A stretch of 64,000 bases of DNA, taken from NCBI RefSeq assembly GCF_000420785.1, contig NZ_ATVP01000007.1:57200-121199 (forward strand). Direction: 5' to 3'. Made by a program: the position numbers and the translations under genes. Below the pieces are notes generated by a model. It searched no databases, was not told the origin of the DNA, and saw only the letters and a list, made by a program, of their open reading frames with translations. This DNA is from Streptococcus hyovaginalis DSM 12219 (GTDB lineage: Bacteria > Bacillota > Bacilli > Lactobacillales > Streptococcaceae). Position 1 is the stretch's first letter. Each line of letters starts with the position of its first letter. Below, piece by piece: positions 56,824 through 64,000 of this stretch.

Positions 56824-58050
56824 TTAATACTCCTTCACTTTCCTTGATAACCAGAGGCTTATACCTATCAACAATAGTGCGTAAAAAATTAGAGTTGTGT
56901 AAGCAAATAATGGACTGACAGTTGCTAATATCGGAAAAAGCAAACTTGTTAACGGAGGCATTATAACTAGGAAAGCATTCATGGCTGTGATAATTCCTCC
57001 AATTCTTTCAATTGGATAACGATTAACGATATCTGCGGAAAATCTTGGACTAACAGCACCAAGTAGAAAAGCTAAAGAACTATTAGCGAAAAAAATCATC
57101 CAAATATTATTAACTATAAAACCAACTCCGACTATGAGTATTAGTAAATCTGACCATAGATTGATATGAAAAATTGAGTATTTCTTAAGAACTTTAGTGG
57201 TTAAGCTGTTTCCCAAAATCATAGATGTGGTGATTATCCCCGATAGTAAAGCAATCTTGGTAGCGTTACTAAATGATAATAAATCATTATTATTTTTAAT
57301 AAAGAGTGCAAATAAAGGTGTTAAACCTCCAAAAAAGCCATTAAGCATAGCTAATTGAATAATATTGATTAATACATGACGTTCCGAGAAAATATTATAT
57401 ATATTATCTCGAACGAGAGAGAATGTTTCCTCACGTTCATTAACTTTTATTATCTTTTCTTGAACTTTAAGAGAGGGCTGTGAAAACCAGTATAAGAATG
57501 CGACAATAAAGAAGATAGAAGCGTTAATTATTGCTAGAGAACTTTTTGTGTAGATAGTCAATAATGATGCACCAAGAAAAGTTGAAAAAACAGATACTAA
57601 CTGTGTTCCAACATTAATAAATCCTTGGGCTTCTTGCATATCTTCGGACTTAATTAATGCTTTTGTGAATGGGGAAAAAAGGGCTGTTGAGTAATTACCA
57701 CTAATGTCTGATATTAAATTTAAGATAGAAGCAAGTATAATTAGAATTAATGTTTGGGGGTATTGAAAGAGAAGTCCTATTACAAGGTACATAAATGTTC
57801 TAAATATAGAATTTTTTATTAGTTGATTTATTTTTTGTGTTTGTTTGTCAGCGACAACTCCCAAAAATAAACTTAAGAGGATAGGAAGAGTTTCTGAGGC
57901 TGAGACAATAGTAATAGCTAAGCTACTGTTTGGGAGACTTATTGCTGCTGTTAGCATAGCTGTATAGAAGAGTCTATCTCCGAATTTTGATATTAAGTTA
58001 ATACTTGTAAGCCATACAAAAGGCTTATTATTTTTTAAAAACATGAGCAT
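56824..58050 (-). CDS. MFS exporter of the tiny-peptide operon
   Basis: 408 residues with about twelve membrane helices; LFLGVVADKQTQKINQL stands for the MFS loop 2-3 motif. The family is that of small-molecule and macrolide-type exporters in Gram-positives. It is downstream of two 11-codon ORFs and the methyltransferase, separated from them by a terminator-like hairpin, so it probably exports their product. Base composition is more AT-rich than that of core genes, which agrees with transfer. ATG 58050 has AGGGTGG. Confidence 0.8.
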   Translation of the reverse strand: MLMFLKNNKPFVWLTSINLISKFGDRLFYTAMLTAAISLPNSSLAITIVSASETLPILLSLFLGVVADKQTQKINQLIKNSIFRTFMYLVIGLLFQYPQTLILIILASILNLISDISGNYSTALFSPFTKALIKSEDMQEAQGFINVGTQLVSVFSTFLGASLLTIYTKSSLAIINASIFFIVAFLYWFSQPSLKVQEKIIKVNEREETFSLVRDNIYNIFSERHVLINIIQLAMLNGFFGGLTPLFALFIKNNNDLLSFSNATKIALLSGIITTSMILGNSLTTKVLKKYSIFHINLWSDLLILIVGVGFIVNNIWMIFFANSSLAFLLGAVSPRFSADIVNRYPIERIGGIITAMNAFLVIMPPLTSLLFPILATVSPLFAYTTLIFYALLLIGISLWLSRKVKEY

Positions 58051-58080
58051 TTTCCACCCTAAGTAAATAAATTATATTAA

Positions 58081-58129
58081 TAAAAAGCAAAATTTGATGA
58101 TTTAAAACTTATCAAACTCTGCTTTTAAT
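58081..58129 (-). terminator. Attenuator-like terminator between peptides and MFS gene
   Basis: Read leftward, AAAAGCAGAGTTTGAT pairs with ATCAAATTTTGCTTTT (one 2-base bulge region), followed by T. It would make a short, abundant transcript for the peptide ORFs with less read-through into the exporter. A smaller stem AGAAGTC/GACTTCT-like lies at 58146-58170. Confidence 0.65.
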
Positions 58130-58189
58130 TCTTTAAATATTGTATAGAAGTCCAAATTTAAAGAACTTCTTTGTTGGTGAGAGTAAATA

Positions 58190-58225
58190 TTATGCAATGA
58201 TAATTAGACCTTGTGATGTTTTCAT
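58190..58225 (-). CDS. 11-residue peptide MKTSQGLIIIA
   Basis: ATG 58225 follows GGAAGGACGTGA, a good ribosome site, and encodes MKTSQGLIIIA before TAA. It matches the C-terminal end of the methyltransferase frame (MTTEQNLIIIA) at 7 of 11 residues (M, T, Q and LIIIA... in register), and 19 bases at the end of the two ORFs are identical. Such repeats with separate ribosome sites speak for real translation. It could be a modified secreted peptide or an Rgg pheromone. No known family. Confidence 0.6.
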   Translation of the reverse strand: MKTSQGLIIIA

Positions 58226-58260
58226 AGTAATCACGTCCTTCCGTTGATTTATTGGGTGCA

Positions 58261-58296
58261 TTATGCAATGATAATTAGATTTTGTTCGGTAGTCAT
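58261..58296 (-). CDS. 11-residue peptide MTTEQNLIIIA inside the methyltransferase end
   Basis: ATG 58296 is preceded by AAAGGGGTGAG at optimal spacing. It lies in frame with the methyltransferase and shares its stop codon, so the peptide can be made both as the tail of the enzyme and alone. It resembles the free ORF 58190-58225. The internal ribosome site is too good to be expected inside a gene by chance. Likely precursor or signal peptide; function by inference only. Confidence 0.55.
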   Translation of the reverse strand: MTTEQNLIIIA

Positions 58297-59088
58297 AAAC
58301 TCACCCCTTTCACTGCTATTTATTTTGGAACATTCTATAATCATATACGGAGAATTGATACTGAATTGTTCATTATTATAATTTCCAAAAACCTTGTTAA
58401 TCTGTAGTCCAGCTTCTTTAAGTAAATATTTCAATTCGTTTAATGAATATAGACGCAGATTAATTGAATATTTTTTATCTTTGCCATCGATGATTCTAAC
58501 TTGCTCTATCTTTAGTAATCCAAATTCTGATTCGAAGGTTCTATTTTCGAGTAAGTAACCATTGGCGGGGTTTCCAAACCAAACTCGTTGACTAAGATTT
58601 TTAGCTAAATAATCTCTATTTATTAGATGAATGATGAATAAACCTTTATCAGCCAATACATTTTTACTAATATTTTTAAATATATTGACTGTATCATCAT
58701 CTGTGAGATATCCAATTGAACTTTCCATGCTATAAATTAGATCATATTTAATATTTGGTTTAAAAAATTGAGCGTCGGATAGGAAGATTGTTGCAGTTGG
58801 GTTATCTTTTTTAGTAATTTTTACTGCTTCTGGATTTATATCAACACCATCAACGATATAGCCTTTGTTTCCCAAACTTTTAATATGTCGACCAGTGCCA
58901 CAACATAAGTCCAAAATAGCAATATTATTGGATAGAGATTCTAAATAGTTATTAGATATAAAATTAATTTGATCATGTAATTCAATACCTAATAAATCTG
59001 AATAAACTTTTGAGTACGTAGAATCAAAAAAATCATTTATTTCATTTGATTGTATTTTTTTAAGGTCCCTTACTTGCTCTAATTTCAA
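58261..59088 (-). CDS. Class I SAM methyltransferase with peptide-like C-terminal tail
   Basis: About 275 residues. AILDLCCGTGRHIKSLGNKG is SAM motif I, VDGVDINPEAV motif II, and YDLIYSMESSIGYLTDD a motif IV-like stretch; the fold is like that of small-molecule or peptide methyltransferases. The last 11 residues (MTTEQNLIIIA) copy the free peptide encoded next to it. TTG 59088 with GAGGTGAG is the likely start; GTG 59097 is an alternative. Heads a leftward operon with two tiny ORFs and an MFS exporter. Confidence 0.78.
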   Translation of the reverse strand: MKLEQVRDLKKIQSNEINDFFDSTYSKVYSDLLGIELHDQINFISNNYLESLSNNIAILDLCCGTGRHIKSLGNKGYIVDGVDINPEAVKITKKDNPTATIFLSDAQFFKPNIKYDLIYSMESSIGYLTDDDTVNIFKNISKNVLADKGLFIIHLINRDYLAKNLSQRVWFGNPANGYLLENRTFESEFGLLKIEQVRIIDGKDKKYSINLRLYSLNELKYLLKEAGLQINKVFGNYNNEQFSINSPYMIIECSKINSSERGEFMTTEQNLIIIA

Positions 59089-59138
59089 ATTACTCACCTC
59101 TATTTCTTGTTATTTATCATACCTTGAAAATCAATAAA

Positions 59139-59172
59139 AACCCTTTATATTCAAATATGAATATAAAGGGTT
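59139..59172. other. Perfect hairpin upstream of the methyltransferase operon
   Basis: AACCCTTTATATTC (59139-59152) and its exact complement (59159-59172) with loop AAATAT. It is either the operator of the Rgg-type regulator or a terminator from the right. The region 59180-59410 shows no gene. Confidence 0.6.
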
Positions 59173-59414
59173 AGAGGATTTCAGATAATAAATATTAAAC
59201 CACAAAATACTAGCTGATATTTGGGTAATAAAATGAATCTGAGTTGTTGAAGTTTATCTGCTTATTCAATGAAATAGTTGTGGTAATATTTTCATTCTAG
59301 GTATCATAATGGATAGGTTGATATTGATTATTAAATCTTCTCAACTCTCAAATAGTGGTGAAGAACTAATACTAAAATCTTCTGTGTTAAACTGTACTGA
59401 GGCTCTGATTCTAT

Positions 59415-59745
59415 ACTAATTATCAAAGGGTTGTTTTTTGAGTAAGCTTTGTATTCTTCCAATATATTGCATTTTTTGGTAAAGGTCATCGATTTCTTCG
59501 ATTAAATTCAGAAATTCTTCAATTTTACTTTCCTGAGTGGAAGGTTGATAGTCCTCATTCTTTTTGGTTTTGTCCTCCACTTTGACTAAAGCTCCCGTAG
59601 GAATGTATTTATAGAGCTGCTCACCAGTATCAGGATCTAAGATAGTCTTTTTTCTAACAATCTATCTAAACTATTAACAATTGGATAGGCATAAGATAAA
59701 GGTGAGTTAGGGTCTTCCAACTCATAAGAAAAGTTCCGAAATGCT
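59415..59745 (-). pseudogene. Gene remnant with one frameshift
   Basis: Read leftward, one frame gives FRNFSYELEDPNSPLSYAYP to SLDRLL; after a frameshift near 59660 the other gives KKTILDPDTGEQLYKYIPTG to LLKKQPFDN and TAA. Composition is protein-like and acidic, with a helical C-terminus. No start is seen. I do not recognise the family; the setting suggests an accessory protein of a toxin or integrative element. Confidence 0.45.
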
Positions 59746-59754
59746 TTTATAGTA

Positions 59755-60527
59755 GTGAAACAAAGCAATCTAAAAAGAGAAATGATAAATCAAGGACAGT
59801 AAAAGAGTGGTTTAATTATAATACAGGTGTTGGACATGGTCAGAAGAATGATACTTCCGTTATAAGATACCTTCATTCTTTGGGAGAAGCTGTAAGACAA
59901 AAATATAAGGGGGATAAGTCAGCACAAAATAGAGAAATCGCCTAAGCGATTGCGGATAAAAGTTATTATAATGATTTTCTTCAAAATTTGTTTAACTATT
60001 TTGGGAGTCCTGTTAAAATTAAAGAAAATAACTTACAGAGGGAAGCACAAAGACAAATTTTTAAAGCACATACCGAAAACACAGGAAAAATTGATTTTGC
60101 ACATTTAGCAACTACCTTAGCGTCGTATGAAAAACAACCAGGTTTTAAGGGTTTTGTAAGAGAATACATTAAGACCACCTCTACTGGGAAGGTCATTATA
60201 GTAGGAAATGTTCCATTTGTAGTTCCAGACCTTTTTGGACGAGATATTGGTGTCTTGCAACAAAATTCTTTCGTAGGTGATTTATTTACAGCTATGCCTG
60301 CATCAGATGTGTATACGGATATGGATATATGATTTTATCTCGCCATCCTAAGTATAAAAATATGCAATGGATAAGCGGTTAATAGCTTATTATAGCCAAG
60401 ACTTAACTACGAAACGCAAAAAACTTTTTGAAGAAACTTATGGTAAAACGAAGAAAGAGAGTCAATTAAGATTTGGAGTAGAATTGATAAATGCGACAGC
60501 TTCATTAGGAACACTAGGGCTAGACGT
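59755..60527 (+). pseudogene. C-terminal part of a polymorphic-toxin-like protein, broken
   Basis: One frame runs from about 59755 (VKEWFNYNTGVGHGQKND) through a TAA at 59943 to 60332, including NTGKIDFAHLATTLASYEKQ and FVGDLFTAMPASDVYTDMDI. A shifted frame goes on as AMDKRLIAYYSQDLTTKRKK to GTLGLDV. DFAH, GD and DMDI in this order recall the Ntox44-type toxin domain, from memory. The gene lacks a start and has one stop and at least one frameshift. Downstream paralogous membrane proteins would be its immunity genes. Confidence 0.5.
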
Positions 60528-60595
60528 GTGATGAGCAGGGTTATCCCTAAAATCTCAAGGCAGCAGAAGCGCGTACCTAGGAGGAGAAAACGTAA

Positions 60596-61114
60596 ATGAT
60601 CAAAAAATTATTGAAACTTTGGCTTGTATTGTTATCATTGGCATTGTTATACATGGCTGGGACTATTTTTGTGGAGGAGAACCTCGCTAAGTATACGGTT
60701 TATTACGCCCAGCGGCTGCCTCATGCCAAAGATAAGCATCCCCTTCCCTTTCTTCTTTTAGAGGAGCTTGATTTTTTAGAAAAGCCAAAAGATATCGGTT
60801 ACTCTTATGATACTTATGAATCACCGATTATTTATTCTGATAAAGAGTATTTACAGAGATTTTCGGATTCAATTGTTTATAGAAAAAAACGAAACACATA
60901 TTTTTTTTCATCAGATACTCATAAATTTACCGGAGTTGGAACTGAAAATGGTACCTTTACTGAACCTAGTGAAAAAGAATTTCAATTTGTTAATGTGGAT
61001 GCTGTTTGGAGAGATATTGATTCATTTTTGGAACCTTTCATAGAGCGTCAGCCTAAACCTAAAGTCAATTTACAGTGGCTCTTTAATTGGCGTTATGAGA
61101 AAAGGTTTAACTAG
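60596..61114 (+). CDS. Membrane-anchored protein, putative immunity protein 1
   Basis: 172 residues. One N-terminal helix (LLKLWLVLLSLALLYMAGTI) and an outer or cytoplasmic domain ending VNLQWLFNWRYEKRFN. The C-terminal motif recurs in the fragment at 61201 and in the gene at 61318, so these are paralogues in a row. They lie behind a broken toxin-like gene, as immunity genes do. ATG 60596 has TAGGAGGAG. No family name known to me. Confidence 0.65.
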   Translation: MIKKLLKLWLVLLSLALLYMAGTIFVEENLAKYTVYYAQRLPHAKDKHPLPFLLLEELDFLEKPKDIGYSYDTYESPIIYSDKEYLQRFSDSIVYRKKRNTYFFSSDTHKFTGVGTENGTFTEPSEKEFQFVNVDAVWRDIDSFLEPFIERQPKPKVNLQWLFNWRYEKRFN

Positions 61115-61200
61115 TTTGTGCTGATTAGTGAAAATGATATAGGCATTGAAGGAGCGCTTATCAATTATGAAATCAAATACTAACTCTCATTATCCATTAT

Positions 61201-61305
61201 CAAGAAAGACTTAAAGTTAATCTACAGTGGTTATTCAATATGATTTATCAAGGCCAATTTGTTAAGACAGAGAAGATTGGTTCAACAGAGCTGTTAGAAT
61301 ATTAA
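61201..61305 (+). pseudogene. C-terminal fragment of a third paralogue
   Basis: The frame QERLKVNLQWLFNMIYQGQF to LLEY matches the ends of the genes on both sides (VNLQWLFN). No start or N-terminal part remains. It marks deletion within a tandem family. Confidence 0.65.
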
Positions 61306-61317
61306 TTAGGAGCTGAA

Positions 61318-61845
61318 TTGAAAAAAATACTTATTTTATTGATTAGTTTATTCGTTTTGCTTGGGATGATTATCCTTAATTTGGACATGAACTCACCATA
61401 TTACGCGATTCACTCCAAGTATACCAGTCAAGATGAGGTTCCCGGTATTATTGTAGACCATTTGGATGATGTTATGTATGACGTAAAAGAGGAATATTTT
61501 GGCGATTATTTTTTACAAGTTGATGGAAAAAAATCTATTAATTATAAACTTACTGATTCAGAGGAAAGAGTATTGAGTCAAGAATCTAGTGGGCTATCTG
61601 ATTATTATTATAGGAAAAAAGAGGAAGGTAAAGGCTATCGGTATAATCTTGATAAAAATATGGCTATTATAGATTCTTATTTATCAATCAATGGAGGATT
61701 ATTTCAATCACATAAAGTAACGGCTGAGGAACAAGAAAAAGTTCGTGAGGAACTCAATGAATTAATTAAACCACTCATAAAACGGGTTACTAAACCGTTT
61801 ATCCATCTTCAATGGTTATATGACTTTATTTTTCGTAAGTATTAA
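61318..61845 (+). CDS. Membrane-anchored protein, putative immunity protein 2
   Basis: 175 residues from TTG 61318 (TTAGGAG site). N-terminal helix ILILLISLFVLLGMIILNL, then a charged domain with many Tyr and Glu, ending FIHLQWLYDFIFRKY. The ending is the shared motif of this tandem family. Same reasoning as for the first paralogue; divergence between them suggests immunity to different toxins. A terminator follows. Confidence 0.65.
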   Translation: MKKILILLISLFVLLGMIILNLDMNSPYYAIHSKYTSQDEVPGIIVDHLDDVMYDVKEEYFGDYFLQVDGKKSINYKLTDSEERVLSQESSGLSDYYYRKKEEGKGYRYNLDKNMAIIDSYLSINGGLFQSHKVTAEEQEKVREELNELIKPLIKRVTKPFIHLQWLYDFIFRKY

Positions 61846-61865
61846 TTATTGTAAGTATTATTATG

Positions 61866-61921
61866 AAGTCCTTTATAATAGACTAATGAGATAAAGTCTG
61901 TTATAGGGGACTTTGTTTTTG
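61866..61921 (+). terminator. Rho-independent terminator
   Basis: AAGTCCTTTATAATAGACT (61866-61884) pairs with 61895-61913, followed by a T-rich run. Confidence 0.75.
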
Positions 61922-61982
61922 TGTTTGCGTTGTATATACTATAGTGATACAATAATAATACAAAATAAAAAGAGGTGGTTTT

Positions 61983-62261
61983 ATGTCAACAGTTGCTGTA
62001 AGAGTGGATGATAAGTTAAAAAATGAAGCTACTGAATTATTTCAATCACTAGGTCTTGATATGAGTACAGCTGTAAAGATGTTTCTGATTCAATCTGTAA
62101 ATACTCAGAGTATTCCATTTGAGATTAAGAGTAAGTCTGAAGATACCGAATTAGAAGAATTGATTTTTAGTAAAATGGAAGGTGTCAAAGTTGATTCAGA
62201 TCATCCTGAAAATGTAGTAGATTTTTTTGATGAAGATTTTCCAGAGTACAGGGAGAAATAA
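61983..62261 (+). CDS. RelB/DinJ-family antitoxin
   Basis: 92 residues. MSTVAVRVDDKLKNEATELF and LGLDMSTAVKMFLIQSV form the ribbon-helix-helix typical of RelB/DinJ. The acidic tail would neutralise the toxin. ATG 61983 follows AAAGAGGTGG; the stop overlaps the next start by 1 bp (TAATG). Second antitoxin of this kind in the window. Confidence 0.82.
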   Translation: MSTVAVRVDDKLKNEATELFQSLGLDMSTAVKMFLIQSVNTQSIPFEIKSKSEDTELEELIFSKMEGVKVDSDHPENVVDFFDEDFPEYREK

Positions 62262-62584
62262 TGGCGGATCTAGAACGTTACAAATTGCTTGTAGCAACGA
62301 TAGAATATGCTGACGGAACTGGAAGTAAAACACGTCCTGCAATGGTAATTACCTTTAATAATGAAGTTATTAAGGTTTTACGCTTAACAAGTCAGTTTGA
62401 CAATAAATCTGAAAAAATAAGGTCTCAGTATTTTGAAATTATCGACTGGTATAAAGCAGGATTGAAGAAACCATCATGGATTGATACAGTCAGATATTAT
62501 GAAGTGTCAAATAGTGATATGAAAAAGAAAATTTTAGGAATTGTATTTGTCATATTATCATTACTATGGTCAAACAGTTTCTAG
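62261..62584 (+). CDS. PemK/MazF-like toxin, C-terminus probably replaced
   Basis: 107 residues. YKLLVATIEYADGTGSKTRP followed by AMVI and IKVLRLTSQ resemble PemK/MazF-type toxins linked to RelB-like antitoxins. The natural end should come near KKKILG; here it is followed by a hydrophobic tail (IVFVILSLLWSNSF) read out of frame through the start of the integrase remnant. So a deletion has fused the two genes. Toxicity is uncertain. Confidence 0.6.
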   Translation: MADLERYKLLVATIEYADGTGSKTRPAMVITFNNEVIKVLRLTSQFDNKSEKIRSQYFEIIDWYKAGLKKPSWIDTVRYYEVSNSDMKKKILGIVFVILSLLWSNSF

Positions 62585-63333
62585 AAACCATTTAGGGCGG
62601 TTGAATAGTAATATCAGAGCCTGTATTAAAATGGCGATTGCAGACAAGGTATTTATAGAAGACTTTACAGCTTCTGTAGAATTATTTTCATCAAAACAAG
62701 GACAAGATAGTTCGGGTAAATATTTACATACAGAGCTAGATTATTTAACGGTTCTAAGCTATTGAAAGAAAGATGGGATTATCATAAGTCAATTGCTCCT
62801 TATGTCATTTATTTTCTCTTTAAAACAGGAATGAGGTATTCAGAATTGATAGCTTTAACATGGCAAGATATTGATTATAAAAGGGAAATGATTAGTACCT
62901 ATAGACGATACAATACCTTGATTCATAAGTTTACGCCAAATCATCAATCCGAAAGGTTCCGATTACAAGGGAACTGGTGGATATTTTAAAAAGGTTGAAA
63001 AAATATCAAACTAGAGCCAACAAAGAGTTAGGTATAACAAATCCAAATAATATGGTTTTCCAACATTTTGGTTATGAAAAGGGTGTACCATATATTGCGA
63101 CTGTTAATAAAGCTATGAAAAGTATGTTGTTAGAACTCGATATAAGACCTTTGATTACCACAAAAGGAGCCCGTCATACTTTTGGTAGTTATCTTTGGCA
63201 TAATGATATTGACTTAGGAGTTATTGCAAAGGTTTTAGGACACAAAGATATATCGATGTTAGTTGAAGTTTATGGTCATACCTTGGAAGAAAAAATTAAC
63301 AAGGAATTCGAAGTTATCAAAAGTTTCATTTAA
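62569..63333 (+). pseudogene. Tyrosine recombinase (integrase), truncated with two frameshifts
   Basis: Three frames in turn: from about 62569 LNSNIRACIKMAIADKVFIE (core-binding domain), from 62762 the active-site Arg in FKTGMRYSELIALTWQDIDY, and from about 62960 the rest with KGARHTFGSYLWH (His-x2-Arg reduced to Arg-His order), GHKD and the nucleophile Tyr in VEVYGHT. The N-terminal arm-binding domain is missing. It belonged to an integrative element or phage and is now dead. Confidence 0.85.
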
Positions 63334-63357
63334 AATCGCAACAAATTTCGCAACAAA
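63319..63357. repeat. Right copy of the 26-bp repeat plus direct repeats
   Basis: 63319-63344 matches 55827-55852. TCGCAACAAAT occurs twice (about 63336 and 63348), like arm sites of an integrase. Could be the right attachment end of the island. Confidence 0.5.
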
Positions 63358-63375
63358 TCCTTTTGAAGACATGCT

Positions 63376-63401
63376 AAAAGCCCTATTTCTAGGGCTTTTT
63401 T
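63376..63401 (+). terminator. Terminator behind the integrase remnant
   Basis: AAAAGCCCT (63376-63384) and AGGGCTTTT (63391-63399), then T. Confidence 0.8.
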
Positions 63402-63550
63402 CTGTTGAGTTAGATGCCCCCTACAGTCGATTTTACGTTAAAATAAGTAAAAATATAAAACATAAATGGCGTAAAATCAAGGTTTTTCCATATAGTCGGG
63501 TGTATGAAAACAACTGTTTTTGAACAAATTTTGAACAAATATTGAGAATG

Positions 63551-63587
63551 AAAAAAATCTTCCTACAATTAAGTAAGAAGATTTTTC
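63551..63587. terminator. Bidirectional terminator
   Basis: AAATCTTC-TAC and GTA-GAAGATTT arms with A and T runs; it ends the leftward gene at 63615. Confidence 0.7.
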
Positions 63588-63614
63588 TATTATTCGTATG
63601 TGTATAAACTGATC

Positions 63615-64000
63615 CTAAAACTTTTCAATTAGAAAAACTCCATCAACATATTTTAACGTATAATACCTTGTAAATGAGTCAGTAGTACTTGGTCTACCAT
63701 CAGTATAATTTGTTGTCGTTGTATAATTCAATGTAAATGTTATGGTATCGTTTGTATACTGAAAGTCTGTTATACTGTCGGTTGTGGAATCATAAGATTT
63801 TATACCGTCTTTTGCCGATTGATTAAGAATGTAGTCTACTGTCTCTAAATAATAACTATTATCCTTAGAAGTAAAACTATCAGCAATATAATCTTTTCTC
63901 TCTGCCAGTGATCTATTGACATCCTTTCGATACTTTTCAATAGTATCAACAGCATAAGCCATCATGTAATCTTTTTCAGTTGCTATACCCATCGGATTTT
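63615..64000 (-). CDS. Hypothetical protein, C-terminal part (5' end outside the window)
   Basis: About 128 residues are visible and the frame is open to the window edge; ATG 63992 is internal to that frame with no ribosome site seen. Residues include KDYMMAYAVDTIEKYRKDVN and a beta-rich end with TNDTITFTLNYTTTTNYTDG and YTLKYVDGVFLIEKF. This is the look of the NTF2-like C-terminal domain of secreted or membrane-anchored TcaA-like proteins, only a guess. It is probably the first gene right of the island. Confidence 0.55.
   Translation of the reverse strand, partial: NPMGIATEKDYMMAYAVDTIEKYRKDVNRSLAERKDYIADSFTSKDNSYYLETVDYILNQSAKDGIKSYDSTTDSITDFQYTNDTITFTLNYTTTTNYTDGRPSTTDSFTRYYTLKYVDGVFLIEKF

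Noticed and set aside
58190..58296. Microcin C-type peptide-nucleotide system
   Set aside because: The tiny ORFs and MFS exporter recall it, but no MccB-like adenylating enzyme is present and the peptides do not end in Asn.
58261..59088. True borosin
   Set aside because: Borosin enzymes have the tetrapyrrole-methylase fold; this one has the class I motif DLCCGTG. Only the substrate-tail layout is similar.
1..64000. rRNA, tRNA genes and a replication origin
   Set aside because: I saw no tRNA cloverleaf with CCA-end context, no rRNA segment and no DnaA-box cluster.

Overview
The window reads as chromosomal DNA of a low-GC streptococcus, most likely of the salivarius group (S. salivarius, S. 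vestibularis or close kin). The gene order hisS-aspS, argS/argR-mutS-mutL-lmrP-ruvA-tag, cinA-recA-spx and the dap pair is typical of streptococci, most starts have strong AGGAGG-type ribosome binding sites, and hairpin terminators are frequent. The species assignment is inference; no rRNA gene is present.

Region 1 (1-8440) is accessory and peptide-related. It opens with the N-terminal part of a ComA-type peptidase/ABC transporter. Divergent from it is a plasmid-like ParA gene broken by one TGA, followed by a small partner protein. After a terminator comes a long operon. Its first part is a run of very small, strongly basic ORFs, including three tandem paralogues and a decayed fourth. The second part is an ABC-2 transporter with two paralogous permeases and one ATPase, a CPBP intramembrane protease, a small membrane protein and an ABC exporter. 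One more 33-residue basic peptide gene follows. The layout resembles a leaderless multi-peptide bacteriocin locus with its own export and immunity, but I recognise none of the peptides.

Region 2 (8440-15100) is a scrap zone. It holds a structured GC-rich element, an intact IS30-family element, an array of ten degenerate repeats with exact 35-bp period, and a RelB/ParE-like toxin-antitoxin pair. A primase-like gene fragment is fused to fragments of formate-tetrahydrofolate ligase. A PrsW-like protease, an XRE regulator and a DUF6056-like membrane protein follow. The zone ends at rpmG-rpmF, a possible integration site.

Region 3 (15100-55560) is core genome: a MetE-like protein with a possible MET-box, a KimA-like permease, hisS, aspS, two YitT proteins, ohr, argS, argR, mutS, mutL, lmrP-like, ruvA, tag, a MacB-like ABC protein, cinA, recA, spx, the acetylase branch of lysine synthesis (dapH plus deacetylase), a sorbitol PTS operon (srlD, gutR, gutM, srlA, srlE, srlB and a transaldolase-like gene broken by a stop), pgi, a YhgE-like exporter with its TetR regulator, rlmA and a FAD/NAD(P) oxidoreductase. 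The 16-bp palindrome TTGACA-N4-TGTCAA recurs five times between 24.6 and 35.5 kb.

Region 4 (55560-64000) is a second island, bounded by two nearly identical 26-bp segments, one of them at the 3' end of a broken tyrosine integrase. It carries an Rgg-type regulator, an MFS exporter and a class I methyltransferase whose last 11 codons (MTTEQNLIIIA) have their own ribosome binding site and are duplicated just downstream as a free ORF (MKTSQGLIIIA). I regard this methyltransferase/tiny-peptide/MFS unit and the basic-peptide cluster of region 1 as the best candidates for undescribed systems. The rest of the island is a broken polymorphic-toxin-like gene with paralogous putative immunity proteins, a second toxin-antitoxin pair and the integrase remnant.
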